Below are positions 52,575 through 64,000 of a DNA stretch of 64,000 nucleotides, piece by piece (the first letter of the stretch is position 1; every line of letters starts with the position of its first letter). The notes beneath the pieces were generated by a model. The model made no database searches. It saw nothing but the letters and a program-made list of their open reading frames with translations, and was not told where the DNA came from. Both the position numbers and the translations under genes were made by a program. This DNA is from Sepioteuthis lessoniana (lineage: Eukaryota; Mollusca; Cephalopoda; Myopsida; Loliginidae). The stretch covers positions 85,395,609-85,459,608 of the forward strand of contig OY757912.1 of the NCBI GenBank assembly GCA_963585895.1. The letters are read 5' to 3'.

Positions 52575-53190
52575 TTTAAAATTATATATGTGTATATATT
52601 TATATATATGTATGTATGTAAGTATGTGTGTGTGTTTGTGTGTGTGTTTCTTTTAAAAATGTTTTCTTTGCAAATTTGGCGAACTTATTGGATTAAGGGA
52701 AGATTCATTTTTTAAAAATATTTTAATCTTGCAATCAAATTGTAGTTTAATGAGCGAAATATCTGGATACATTTTTAAAAATGTGACATTTTGAAATAAT
52801 TAACAAAAAGACACAAAGGAATAAAACAAATGAAAGAGTCGTTGATAACTGACTGTGATTTCATAAAAGGATTCAGGTTGGCAATCAGCTTATGTATGTT
52901 ATTTTGGAATTACATCCTGTCAATCAAAACCAAGAGGAATTAATTCCGTTTGTTCTATTGTTCGTTTTTTTTTGTATCTTTTTCGATGCTCTCAAAATAT
53001 CAATCCTCCCCCTCTTCCAACAAAAGCAAAGTAAGACTGACGAGAATCAAATAATATTTTCCCGACAAATTAATAGGGCTGAGCAACAGTTTCCAGCCAA
53101 AAAAAAAAAAAAAAAATGGTTTTCAACTTTGTGTCTCATGGCTTGGTTTCAACGTAAATTGCCGAAGAAGACGAGATGAAAAGATAATAA
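52575..53190. other. AT-rich; (TATG)/(GT)n patch and A run
   Basis: TATG/TGTG repeats at about 52590-52650 and a poly(A) run at 53099-53116. No gene recognised; ORFs here are short and motif-free. Confidence 0.5.
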
Positions 53191-53195
53191 AGAGG

Positions 53196-53600
53196 TACCA
53201 TCCTCAATGACAAATAAAAGAATAATGTTGATCGTAAAATATAAAATGAAAGAATAATTTCGATCCTAAAATGACAAATGAAAAAATAATGTTGATCGTA
53301 AAATGAAAAATGAGTCAATAATGTTAATCCTAAAATGACTAATGAAAGAATAAAGTTGATCCTAAGATTAAGAAATTGATCCTAAAATGACAAAAGAAAG
53401 GATAATTCCAATCATTAAATGAAATATGAAAGAATAATGTCGATCCTAAAATGACAAATGAGAAGATAATGTTGATCGCAAAATGACAAATCGAAGAATA
53501 ATGTTGATCGTAAAATGACAAATCGAAGAATAATGTAGATTGTAAAATGACAAATCGAAGAATAATGTTGATTTAAAAATGAGAAGTGAAAGAATGATTT
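53196..53600. repeat. 32-bp minisatellite, about 12 units
   Basis: Repeated unit around 'gatcgtaaaatgacaaat' + 'gaaagaataatgtt', about 32 bp, with the variants 'gatcct' and 'tcgaag'. Because 32 is not divisible by 3, all three frames of the minus strand give similar 'FYDQHYF.ICHF'-like ORFs, which are not genes. Confidence 0.9.
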
Positions 53601-53711
53601 TAATACTCGAGGAAAAACAGATATGAAAGAAAAAGAAAGATTTGAGAATGAATTACAACACACGAAAGGGAAACAAGGAAAGATAATTATAGCGTTTGTG
53701 AGACCAATAAA

Positions 53712-53742
<31 letters not shown>

Positions 53743-53778
53743 TACACATTATGTGTATGTGTGTGTGTGTGCGCGCGC

Positions 53779-53860
<82 letters not shown>
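53712..53860. repeat. Alternating Pu-Py tract then (GA)n
   Basis: CA, CG, then 'atacacattatgtgtatgtg', TG, CG and TG runs give about 100 bp of nearly unbroken purine-pyrimidine alternation, partly self-complementary, followed by (GA)n at 53815-53859. A strong Z-DNA/cruciform candidate by sequence. Confidence 0.93.
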
Positions 53861-53864
<4 letters not shown>

Positions 53865-53866
<2 letters not shown>

Positions 53867-54915
53867 CTAGAAGGAAACGAGAAAGAAAATGAGATAGCCA
53901 ATTTGAAAATAGGAGAAAATCATTAAAACGTCTAAAAAACTGTGAAATCTTTTATCAAACATACCTACGAGAAATATTGCTCTTAAAATGTATTCTGTGC
54001 TCATAAAGTTTAGACTTGAGACTGTTTATCGCAACAAAAATCGATAAAGTGAACTTTAAATCCATTTAAGCACGTGGAATACGAGTTTAATTCTTAGTGG
54101 AAATGATCATTTTTAGTTATTAAAATTACGTAAATTTAAAAAAAAAATGATCTACCTTCGTTTTGTTGTGTCTATTATTATTTCATTTCAATCCATGCAT
54201 TGATTAGCGTTCTCGGATAGAACACCTTTTTTGTGAAATCTGCGAAAGGAATTACCCATAACAAAACAACAAAAAGCCATTGACCGATGCTTATAGCCCC
54301 AACTTATAATCTAATATCTTTGAGATTTGGAGCGTATACCTAAAGCTAAATAGTTATTAATTCTTTTGGAAATGTTTGTTTTGAACGGACAGTAATTTAT
54401 AGGTTGTTTTTTCAGTCAACTTGTGTCAACTGGATAGAGTGAAGAAAGGGGATAGCGGGGTTGAGGATAGCAGACATAAAACCGTAAACACACAGAAGAG
54501 AACCAGAGAAGGTTAGATTGAATAACAAACATCCATCTTTTGTTGTCGCTCTCTGCAACCCCAACCACAACCCATGCCTCAGACCAGAGTACATTCAATA
54601 TGAGAATCAAAACACTTGAGTAGGAAGCCTTACTGATTCTTGGATCCAGACGTTCACGTCTGTGAGACTGAGCCAATGTATCTTGTATTCGATCTAATCA
54701 CTTAACGAAATTGACGGCCATCTATTCTCGCACCAGAGTTCAAATTTGCCACTTTTCTTGCTCAAAACAAGATGAATTTCAGTCGTTATTTGTTTGAGAA
54801 GAGAAATTAATAGTAGACAATTTAACCTTCAAATCAATCACGATTAGCAAAGCTAGCGAAGCCAGCACAGTGCTGTCCAAAACTTGGTCGTCCTGCCAAA
54901 CATGTGGCATTCCAC
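53865..54915. other. No gene recognised
   Basis: A minus-strand ORF pair (54412-54676) includes 'WSEAWVVVGVAESDNKRWMF', which has a protein-like look, but I know no family for it. Otherwise AT-rich. Confidence 0.3.
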
Positions 54916-54917
54916 CA

Positions 54918-54919
<2 letters not shown>

Positions 54920-55001
<82 letters not shown>
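54920..55001. repeat. (CA)n(TA)n compound microsatellite
   Basis: About 40 bp of CA followed by about 42 bp of TA. Confidence 0.97.
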
Positions 55002-55006
<5 letters not shown>

Positions 55007-55074
55007 GCATTGGAAAATATGATGGACACCTAACAGTTGTTTGACCGCCTTTTCCGTGGGTGTTAGAATACCGT

Positions 55075-55260
55075 GCAATCAAATACGAATAATTTTCAAA
55101 CAAATCTATTTAACCTATAGATGGAACTCTAAGCGTTTAATGTCACACCTAGGACGCCCCCTTTTTTAGTGTGTCGGGGGTCTTAACGTTCGTTAATGAT
55201 ACAGTGAGTGTATTCGAAGTCCCTCCTTCTCAACAAGGCTGTTTGCCAAGTGGATTGAAT
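55075..55260 (-). repeat. Rep-A2 fragment, internally deleted
   Basis: 'cctatagatggaactctaag' jumps to 'gtttaatgtcacacctagga', skipping the central body, then 'cagtgagtgtattcgaagtc'. Confidence 0.6.
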
Positions 55261-55447
55261 TATAAGAAGAATATGTTGATGGCTGTGAATAATTACTTTC
55301 TTATTGAGACCAAAAACCTTTGGGAGCTTCTCTTTATATACTGTTTATTTTTTAATTGAAGGCGGCAGTAAAAAAGAAATATAATACTATATGAGTGGCA
55401 TTTATATATTAGCTTATAAAAATAGAAGCTTGTGGCATATCTCTGAA

Positions 55448-55565
55448 TGAACCATTTTATCCCTCAAACTGTTGATTAAATAGTAACCCTATTCTTATTC
55501 TACAAAGATGGCTTTATCATTAAATAACCCACGAAGTTTGATATGCCATTAAACAAAGAAACCAA
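55448..55565 (+). mobile_element. SINE-Q 3' half
   Basis: Central domain remnant 'gttgattaaatagtaaccct', 'ctacaaagatggctttatca', and the tail 'gtttgatatgccattaaac'. No head. Confidence 0.75.
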
Positions 55566-55834
55566 GTCAAATCTATATTTCTTTATATTACACTAGGAAT
55601 GTGCTCATACATTGGATCATATCAATAAAGATGAGAAAATATTACTAGAATTGCTGTACGAGGTTAAGTTTTTTGATAATTATTTTAAGGATATGTCAAG
55701 TTCATTTTTAATTGGTTTAGATTAATTTTCTTAGGAATCCAAAATATCAGGATTTGATTATTTCGTGGAAAACATTATAGAACCAAGGGAAATATCATTA
55801 AGTATTATTTATTATCAAACTCTGAGACGTAGAG

Positions 55835-56062
55835 GGGTTCCCATGGGGTAGTGGCCAGCGTATTGAACTGTGATATCCTTGTAAGGAAGTTCAAACTCTG
55901 GTCGTACTATTATGTTCACTTTCAGACTAATACCATTGGAAAAGGCATGAACTCCCTTATTCTTCCAGCTATGAGTTAAATAGTACCACTTCTGTTCTTA
56001 TACAAGGATGACTTTGGCATTAAATAAACCACGAAGATTGATATGCCATTCAATAAAGAATA
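55835..56062 (+). mobile_element. SINE-Q, full length
   Basis: Head 'atggggtagtggccagcg', B-box-like 'ggaagttcaaactctgg', 'ttcactttcagactaatacc', central domain, 'acaaggatgactttggcatt', tail 'gattgatatgccattcaat'. It lies 20 bp upstream of a Rep-A whose complement begins with the same 3' motif in the opposite orientation. Confidence 0.85.
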
Positions 56063-56082
56063 TGCAATTTTATTTTTTGGTT

Positions 56083-56660
56083 TTGGTTTGTTTGGTTTGT
56101 TTTGTTTTATGGCATATCAACCTTTGTAGGTTATTTAACGCCAAATCCATTTTTATGTAAATAATCAGTTCTATTGAAAACAGTTCAGTTTAGCATAAGT
56201 ACACAGTTTAATTGTCAAAAACATTTCCATTTCAAAGTATTTAAGCCGTTATATGTAATAATTCAGTTAAGTGTAAATACAGTTTTAATGTCGAAAAACA
56301 GTTCAATTTGAAATAATTCAGCTAAGCATAAGCACGCAGTTTAAGTGTAAGTACGGTTTAATTGTCAAAAACTTTTCTATTTCAAGCTATTCAGTTTACT
56401 CAATTCATTTTAGCATATGTATGCTGTTAGTTCTATTTAACCCATAGATAGGACCCTATCAGGTGCTACCACTTCGGGCCAGAGTGGATCTGGGAGCGAT
56501 GGCAATGTAGGGGTACTCCGCATTCCCCAAAGCTCCAGCATCACTGGAACCTCACCATCAGATTGTTTAGTGTCATATCCAGGACACTTGTTGGGGGTGG
56601 GGTCTTACCCCTCTGCAGAGAAGCAGTCGGTGTATTCTACAGCCCCAGCCGACTGGGCAA
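56083..56660 (-). repeat. Rep-A, full length, 13-bp TSD
   Basis: Duplication 'ttattttttggtt' (56070-56082 and 56661-56673). 578 bp, collinear with 16953-17530. Body 'tcactggaacctcaccatca' and 5' end complement 'agccccagccgactgggcaa'. Probably one of the youngest copies. Confidence 0.92.
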
Positions 56661-56929
56661 TTATTTTTTGGTTACCATTGTGGTAGTGTTTGGTAATAAA
56701 AAATACCTAACATTATCCGTTTTAATTGCATAAAATTCAACTGAAGATGATTCTATCTTCTGTTTTGAAGAAAATTAACTTTTTAAAATTAATAACTGAC
56801 ATGAATATACTTATTTGTGGTTAATGATGTACATATTGTAAATAAGATGTTTGTGACTTGATTAAGAATATGAAAACATACCGAATATTTCAAAACTGTC
56901 GTCAGCGTATTTTATTTAATTAGAAAAGA

Positions 56930-59227
56930 TTCTAAATAAATAAAAAGACAAGCAGAATAAGTGAGAAAAGCGGAAATTGATTTTAAATTCGTAAGTTTGG
57001 ACAAATACGTTTTAAAGAAACCAAACGAAGTAAAAATAAAAAAAAAGAATCGGTCAAAAGGTTTGAATTAAAAAAAAAAATCAAAGAAAAGAATAAATAC
57101 TGAGAGATAGAAAGAAAGGAAAAAGAAGAGTAAGAATGAAATGGAAGGAAAGAAAGATTAATTTCATTCCTTGTTTTCATCAATTATTTTCATTTCATCG
57201 ATCTTTTCTTTTTCTCATTCTTATTTTTCTTTTTTTATTCTTTGATAAAAAGATGAAATGAAATACGAATGAATAAATAAATAAAAGCAGACATACTGAA
57301 AGATAGAAGGAAATGAAAACTAGAAATAAGAATGAAAAAGATGGAAGGAAAAAAATGAATTGAAGCCGTCAGACAGGAAAGAAGAAAAGAAAGAAAGAGC
57401 CAAGAAAGGAAGAAATACGAACGTGTAAAAACAACGATTTAAATGAAGAATAAAAATGGAAATATAGAAAATCAAGTGTGCAGGAAGGAAGAAGCAAAGA
57501 AAGAAAAAATAATGGCGGACAGAACAAAATAAAAAAGAAATAAAAAGAAGAAAGGAAAGTATAAAGGAGAGAGAAAAAGGAAAATAGTTCTTAAAGTATT
57601 AGAGAGTACGGAGAGTACAGTTTTGTAAAGAGTACGAAGATTATGAAGGAGTTTCAAGAAAGCAATTTTTATATTTTAAGAAAAAGAAACGAGAGAAGGA
57701 AAATGCAAAATAAAACATGGTTTTGTCTTCTATCCTCCAGATTCGAAATGAATGTCTTATAAGAATGAATTTTTTTCCCATTATACAACCGGAAACTATT
57801 GATTTAGTAAATTGTCCGGTATTAACTCGGGGAAGTCGTGTTGTTTTCGAAAAAAAAAGTACTTAAATAAATATTTTGAAGGAATAAAGAAAAAAGAAAG
57901 AAGAGAAAACGAAGTAAAACAAAAATTAATAAAACAGAAATCATAATAATGTATTAGAACTAACGAAAGAAAGAATGGTAAAATGACGAAAGAAAGAATG
58001 GTAAAATGACGAAAGAAAGAATATAAAAGAAAAGGAGAATTAAAGAATGCGTTACGATAAACGAAATAGAGATATAGACAGAGAAAGAGAGAGAAAAAAG
58101 AGTTTGAGAGAGAGTAATAAATAGAAAAAAAATTGACTGCATAAGAGAGAGAAAGAAACAAGAAAGTTATAGACAAAGGATAGTTGAGAAGAAATAAAGA
58201 AAGAAAGAAAGAAAGAAAGAAAAATATTAAGATAAAAGGTATTCTTAACGAACAGAAATGGCATTGAAGGAAATTAAAGGAAAAAGCAAAGGAGGTAATT
58301 TAAAAAGAAAGGAATCTCAAGTGAATGACAAAAATTTTATAGAGTGTAAAGAATAAAAGAAAGAAAATAGAGAAAGAAAGACAGAGAAGGAGAGAGGGAG
58401 CGAGGGAGCGAGGGAGAGAGCATTATGGAAGCTTTAAAAAGCAAAAGAAAAACAATGGAATAAAAAGGAAGATGTATGTCCGAAGGAAAAGGATTTTAAA
58501 AGGAAAGAATGAAGAACAGTGCGAAGAATAAAAGAAAGAAAATAGAGAAAGAAAGACAGAGAAGTAGAGAGAGAGAGCGAGGGAGAGAGCATTATGAAAA
58601 CTTTAAAAAGCAAAAGAAAAACAACGGAATAAGAAAAAAGAAAGAAATATATATGTCTGAAGGAAAAGGATTTTAAAAGGAACGAATGAAGAACAGTTAA
58701 CGCAATATATTGGGGAAGGATTACTTTGGCCAAAAAAAAGAAAGATCGATGTATGTCTGTTCGAAAATGAGTAAAAAAAAGAAAGAAAGGAAAAATAAAA
58801 GAAAAAATAAAATAAGTTGCGTAAGGATTATTTTTGGCCAAAAGAAAGAAAGATGTATGTCTGAAGGAAAATGAGTGAAAAAATGATGGAAGGAAGGAAA
58901 GAAGGAAAGCCAAATAACAAAATATGTTACGTAAGAAAAAAAAAAGAAAGAAAGAAAGAAAAAAGAAAGATGTATGTCTGAAGGAAAATGAGTGAAAAAA
59001 GGAAGGAAGAAAGGAACGCCAAATAACAAAATATATGTTACGTAAGAAAAAAAGAAAGAGAGAAAGAAAAAAGAAAGTTGTATGTTTGAAAAAGAAAACA
59101 GGTTTAAAAAAAAGGAAAGAAAGAGGAAATGAAGGAAGAAAGGAAGGAGGAAAGGAAATTGAAATGATGAAAATGATGATGGATCAAAATTCACTAAATG
59201 AAAGAAAGAAAACAAGCAAGCAAACAA

Positions 59228-59260
<33 letters not shown>

Positions 59261-59990
59261 AATACGGACCATCACAATGATAAGAAATTAGTATTGGTTA
59301 AGAATGAAAGAAAAAAAAGAAAAAAAAAAGGCAAAAACCTTGAATTACTCGAAGAAGAGTTGTATCAAATGACAGACGGAAAAAAAAAACAAAACAAAAC
59401 AAAAAAAAACAAAAAAAAACGGACAACCATGACGAATTACTGGAAGAAGGACTGTATTGAATGACAGACGGAAAAACAAAAAGAAAAATAAATAAATAAT
59501 TAAATAAATACGGACAACCATAACGAATTACTGGAAGAAGGATTGTATTGAATGACAGACGGAAAGACCGAAAGAAAATAAAAGAAAGAAAGAAAGAAAG
59601 AAAGAAAGAAGGAAATACGGCCAATCACAAGGAAAAGAAATTAGCGTTGTTTAAGAATGAAAGAAAAAGAAAAATAGAAATAATGATAAAAACACAAATT
59701 AATCGAAGAAAAAATATATTGAATGACAGACAGACAGAAAGAAAGAAAGAAAGAAGTACGGACAATCACAAGGAAAAGAAATTAGCGTTGTTTAAGAATG
59801 AAAGAAAAAGAAAAAAGAAATAATGATAAGTAAACGAATTACTTGAAGAAGGAATATATTGAATGACAGGCAGACAGAAAGAAAAGAAAAGAGAAAAAAA
59901 AAGAATAAAAAAAAAGGAAGAAAGTCTGGTGAAAAACAGAATAAAGAAGTTAAGCAGAGACACAAGAACATGACCAACACGAATAAATAA
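56930..59990. repeat. 3-kb purine-rich satellite-like tract
   Basis: The plus strand is very purine-rich (A/G), with GAAA arrays (e.g. 58197-58222, 59230-59262, 59578-59612, 59733-59756) embedded in longer tandem units. One unit of about 170 bp ('agaataaaagaaagaaaata' to 'aaggattttaaaagg') occurs at about 58345-58505 and 58525-58690. One of about 100 bp ('aagatgtatgtctgaaggaa') recurs four or more times between 58735 and 59080. One of about 100-180 bp ('tacggacaa(c/t)ca' to 'gaatgacagac') recurs from 59265 to 59880. All long minus-strand ORFs here (Phe/Ser/Leu-rich, up to 184 codons) are artefacts of this composition. Confidence 0.88.
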
Positions 59991-59999
59991 ATTCCTCTC

Positions 60000-60660
60000 C
60001 CAATAAGAAATGGTTGAAATTTGCCAGAATCGTCTTCTGAATTATTGATTGATAATGGTATTTTCTATTTGTTCAATGTCTGGTGGACATGGTCGTTTTG
60101 TGACTGGTGCCTTGTTCACAGCCCAGACAAAGTTTGGTCAATCAAGCAATATGAAGGACAGAGACGTATTGATGGTGGAGGTGAAGTTGGACAAAGGTAG
60201 AGGAGACTCATGGCCATTGTTTTCGTCTTGCTGAAGCGACAGTCAAAATACTCGAACATGTTTTTCTACAATTGCCCTCATCTCCGCCCTTGGCTCGCCA
60301 TCGTAAAGTCTCAACCCTTTCTAATGAATAAACAAAGCTAGTAAACAAGAACGTGATTCAAATGGAGTCGGTGACTCCATTCATTCAGACGCCATTTTCT
60401 TTTTTTTCTCATGTTTCTGTGGGCGTAAATTTCGATATCAACGTTGTCAGTGTTCAAATCTCGTTGCAAATACTTAATTGAGCAGAGAATAATCAGCCAA
60501 TCAGGTTACTTGATCTAATCAAGAATGAACCAATCAATTTATTTTTCCTTCTTTTGTTCATTTTTTTCTCTTTCTAATGCCATTTATTTTGTCATCATAA
60601 TTTCATTTTTCTATCTATCGATAGTACAAGTTTGTCTGTGCCTTTCCGAGGCTCAGAGCC
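60000..60660. other. Anonymous; possible transcribed block with AATAAA
   Basis: AATAAA near 60329 with upstream GC-richer sequence gives an LTR-like look (60050-60370), but there are no ends or TSD. ORF 60049-60234 lacks motifs. Confidence 0.25.
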
Positions 60661-60669
60661 AAACAGAAA

Positions 60670-61235
60670 ACAGCCGAGTAGGATGGGGCTGTAGAATATG
60701 CCGACTGTATCGCTGCAGAGATGTAAGACCTCCACCACCAATGAGTATCCAGGATATGACACTAAACTGCATCTGAATCTTTGAGGAATATGGTATGCCC
60801 CTTCATTGCCATTGCTTCCAGGTTCCCTTCATGCGGAGTGGTAGAACTAGATAAGGTCCCATTCATGGGTTAAATAGAATTGTTTAAGCATTTAACAGTG
60901 TGCAAATAAATGAATAATATTGAGTTGCTCGTGTTAAAGACCAATACTCGGAACAACATAACTGCTTGCAAAGGAATGGGTAGAATTATTAGTGTTGAAC
61001 AGCAATACTTTAAACCATTTAACTGTGAGCAAACAAATAATTAGTTTTATAATTATTAGTGTTTGATAGAAATATTTGAAATCATTTAGCAGTGGACCAT
61101 CAAATGACCTCGGGTTCGTTTTAAAATGATACCTACACACTGTTTGTTTACAAATCTTATATTTAATATGTGTATAAACAGGATTTGGCATTAAATGACC
61201 TAAAAGGGTTGATATGCCATAAAACCGACCTACCC
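60670..61235 (+). repeat. Rep-A2, full length, 8-bp TSD
   Basis: Flanking 'aacagaaa' (60662-60669 and 61236-61243). 5' 'gatggggctgtagaatatgc', body 'aaggtcccattcatgggtta', internal 'gcaaacaaataattag' units, 3' tail 'ggatttggcattaaatgacc' + 'gggttgatatgccataaaac'. Confidence 0.82.
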
Positions 61236-61239
61236 AACA

Positions 61240-61595
61240 GAAAGACTCAGAGATTAGATCTTTTACATGAATATTAATTTATCTTCGCTTTCTAAGATAG
61301 GTTGACCTATGAAATTATTTGATCAAAGAATAAATTGAAAAAGAACAATATTCTTTAGAGTTTAGATTTATACGCAAGAAGCAAATTTGAAAACTCCATT
61401 GATCATTGCTAATCTATCTATCTATCTATATAAGTTTGTTCATTTTCTACAGAATTTTTAAAATAAAATTCTTGAAAATAACTTCCCAAAAGAAAGAATC
61501 GATTGAGAATGACTTTCCTTACTTTTTTGTGAAATGATTGTCAGATGTGAAATGGTCGGCGAGACATAGAAAAATGAAGGTAAATTGATAGATTG
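61240..61595. other. No feature recognised
   Basis: AT-rich with a short (ATCT) run near 61411. Confidence 0.45.
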
Positions 61596-61596
61596 G

Positions 61597-61598
<2 letters not shown>

Positions 61599-61668
<70 letters not shown>
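61599..61668. repeat. (CA)n(TA)n compound microsatellite
   Basis: CA run of about 40 bp followed by TA. More TA at 61720-61745 and (ATCT)/(TA) at 61963-61990. Confidence 0.96.
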
Positions 61669-61669
<1 letters not shown>

Positions 61670-61989
61670 CAATGCATATAAGTTGTAACTAAAATAGAGT
61701 ATTCAATGTCTAGGAAAGAGCTTATATATATATATATATATATATCAGAAATATGAAGTACAATGATTATAATCGGAAGTTTTCTTTATGTTTAAAATTG
61801 TTTTTGCCGTGAAGATTTCTGTATCGATAGAATCTTATTAAATTTCAGCAAAATTATTTCTGTAAGAAAATATTTCCCGCATCAACACCAGGTGCATCTA
61901 TCTACTTCCGTCAGTCCATCTGCCTCTCTATGAATAAGTCTATTCATATCTGACTCACTGTATCTATCTATCTATCTATATATATATCT

Positions 61990-62400
61990 ATCTTGACTTA
62001 GCAGTATGAAAAATGAATAACCAATGACCGTCATCAGATAGGCAGACGTTTGGTTGTCAACCAATAACCCAAGTAACATACCGTCAATGGTCTCTGCGTT
62101 TTTTCTTTCTTTTGTTGAACGGGAAAGTCTCCGTCTAAACACATTTGAGTCATCGATTGGGAGAAAGGCCTGAATTATGCCTGCTGGCCTGTGTTTTGAG
62201 GAAGAGTGATTCCTTTTTAACTGCTGAGGCATAGAAGTGGTTTGTGCGCATGAATGGTTCCCTTACCAATGAGTTGCTTCTTTAAAGAGGTTAATCGTCA
62301 AAAAATTATAAACGGGAAAATCATAGTCATTTTGCATTTCTTTATCCTATATGATTATCTATCTATCAATCTATCTATCTCAGTCAGCTCGTAGCTCTTT
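61990..62400. other. No feature recognised
   Basis: Minus-strand ORF 61972-62232 starts in a repeat and has no motif. Confidence 0.4.
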
Positions 62401-62403
62401 CTT

Positions 62404-62408
<5 letters not shown>

Positions 62409-62470
<62 letters not shown>

Positions 62471-62553
62471 GAATCTGTGTCCGAACTTCACTCTCAGTCT
62501 AATCAGTAGCATGAACGTGTACGCACACAGAAACGTATCTATCTAGATTTGTT

Positions 62554-62607
<54 letters not shown>
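62409..62607. repeat. (TA)n and (CT)n(TA)n microsatellites
   Basis: TA at 62408-62467, and CT into TA at 62552-62607. Further TA runs at 62818-62841 and 63255-63275, and GATA-type near 63310. Confidence 0.96.
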
Positions 62608-62609
<2 letters not shown>

Positions 62610-63840
62610 CATTTTTAACAAATTCTACATCCTTCAAACTCCGAAACTGAAAATAACTTTGCAAAAGAATATGAACCTATACAATTTCTATAAAAAATGC
62701 ACTTATTTTTTGACTCTTGCATATTTATGCTTAGTTACTGAGTTTTAATTAAGTAGCGTTGTTAATAAATAATATGTGACAAAATTTAATAACATCGGTT
62801 TTGTTTGTATTGTGTCCATATATATATATATATATATATATTGGATTCCATTCGTAGATATGTACCACCATCCAGGTGTTTAGAAACGAGTGGTGATGAA
62901 TTAACCGATTATGAATTATAGTTGCAAACCTGAAGAATTGAAAATAAATCGTAATTATTTTTTAGATGGACTATCGGTAAACTTGTTTTGAGTTAGAAAA
63001 GAATGTTTCTGTGGCACAACAATCTTTTTACTCCCTGGATCTAAATCCAAATGTCTATTTATTTCCGGTTCTTGAAAATCAAAACCCAACTCGGTGGTCG
63101 TCAGTTGGGAACTGTTAAGAACCTGCAACAGATCGTGACGATGCAACTTTCCGGAGTGGGAAGAATGTTTTTGTCAGTGTGTGTCTCTCCGACGAAATTA
63201 TTTAGAAGGAGCTACACTTGATTTATAATTAGGTTGATAATTTGCTCGATAATTATATATATATATATATATATAGTTTCATTACTTAATAGACAATAAT
63301 ATTTTACGTATCTATCTATCTATAGCTGTGATCGTGGTTATAAAGCAGTGGTATTTAAACAACAGTATCTGTCAGAACACAAGAAGTACACGTCAAAAAA
63401 GAAAAAAAGTGATCAACTTCAACGATTCTTTGTCCTGTCCAGTTAAAAATAGATTGAAATCGGAACAATTTTACCGGAGACGTCAATGGACGAGGACATT
63501 TTTTGTTACATTTAGTCAAAATCGATACTGAGTTTTTTCTTCCGGTCATATGTAAGTCAAATATTTATCTTAGATTTTACAAGTAGAACAACATATTATT
63601 CTTCTTGTATGATAGACTAATGAAGCAAAGTCTCTCTATATAATATTTTTGAAAAAAGACGCCGTTTCTTACAAATTCCCATTGTCGAAACAAGCCATGT
63701 CCAGACTGGTGACGAGTCGGAAGTGTGCAACGGCTTCTAACGTTATTGATTATATCGTGATTGAGATAGTGACATATTTTTCTGAATGAAATTTCAAATG
63801 CTAATTTCTGAGTGCGATGATCCTAACTCCCAGAAAAATA
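62610..63840. other. No gene recognised
   Basis: Short motif-free ORFs on both strands (62955-63146, 63328-63549). No assigned repeat. Confidence 0.4.
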
Positions 63841-63849
63841 AAAAGTGAT

Positions 63850-63975
63850 GGCGTAACGGTTCAAACCTTGGACGTGTTTCATTTTGCCCTAATGCATTTG
63901 GGAAAGGAATGAATCTAACACTTCTCTCCTCCCAGTTCAGAGTAAATAGGAGATCAGATAGGGCTTTTTAGCTAT
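63850..63975 (+). mobile_element. SINE-P, partial, cut by (TA)n at window end
   Basis: Head 'gatggcgtaacggttcaaac', 'ccctaatgcatttgggaaag', 'ctcccagttcagagtaaata', then a (TA)n run from 63973 to the window end. Confidence 0.65.
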
Positions 63976-64000
63976 ATATATATATATATATATATATATA

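Noticed and set aside
57472-59624. Long minus-strand ORFs (up to 184 codons) rich in Phe, Ser and Leu
   Set aside because: They are translations of GAAA-rich tandem DNA. Composition is monotonous and every frame gives similar strings.

Overview
This 64 kb window looks like intergenic or intronic DNA from an animal nuclear genome. It is AT-rich and packed with long dinucleotide and tetranucleotide microsatellites, and it is built largely from retroposons: tRNA-derived SINEs, APE-type and restriction-like-endonuclease LINEs, solo LTRs, mariner and hAT remnants, and foldback elements. I found no host protein-coding gene, rRNA, genuine tRNA gene, operon or CRISPR that I can support. Several tRNA-headed SINE families and the RTE-like LINE would fit a mollusc such as a cephalopod or another marine invertebrate. 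This is weak inference: the common octopus/squid SINE I would expect is absent apart from one tRNA-like motif in a foldback element.

Names used here are my own. Rep-A is a retroposon of about 578-652 bp with 13-14 bp target-site duplications (TSDs), and Rep-A2 is a diverged subfamily. SINE-P, SINE-Q and SINE-K are three SINE types with tRNA-like A/B boxes. LINE-1x is an APE+RT (RTE-like) LINE ending in (GAT)n. R is a short unclassified repeat.

Layout. 1-200 is a LINE-1x scrap, and 200-2630 holds Rep-A2 and old SINE-P copies. At 4235-4789 is a mariner deletion derivative. From 6600 to 12800 Rep-A copies dominate, with one SINE-P and an LTR-like block. 13100-14110 is an old LINE. 14580-16130 holds a LINE tail plus a foldback element and a second copy carrying what reads as a complete type I hammerhead ribozyme core. 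16900-20250 is a deep nest: SINE inside solo LTR inside Rep-A2. 20500-25160 is microsatellite-rich. 25725-31190 is a LINE-1x cluster with a 200-N assembly gap whose two flanks repeat the same LINE segment. 32000-38700 holds more SINE, LINE and Rep-A copies. 40100-41160 has LTR-like blocks. 41165-44885 is a Rep-A2 host broken by a hairpin element, SINE-K and a deleted LINE-1x. 44893-45331 is a hAT remnant. 46400-48050 has SINE-Q, a chimeric SINE with a perfect 21-bp TSD, and R repeats. 49112-51215 is a tandem duplication hit by an RLE-type LINE, followed by a large foldback and a mariner scrap. 53196-53860 has a 32-bp minisatellite and a Z-DNA-prone tract. 55075-56660 has Rep-A2, SINE-Q and an intact-looking Rep-A. 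56930-59990 is a 3-kb purine-rich satellite-like tract. 60670-61235 is a Rep-A2 copy with a TSD, and the rest is microsatellites.

How the parts work together: the only machinery is mobile. Rep-A and SINE-Q share a 3' tail, so one LINE reverse transcriptase probably moved both. SINE-P, SINE-Q and their chimera share a central domain. The strongest candidates for something new are the hammerhead-bearing foldback family, the chimeric SINE and Rep-A itself.
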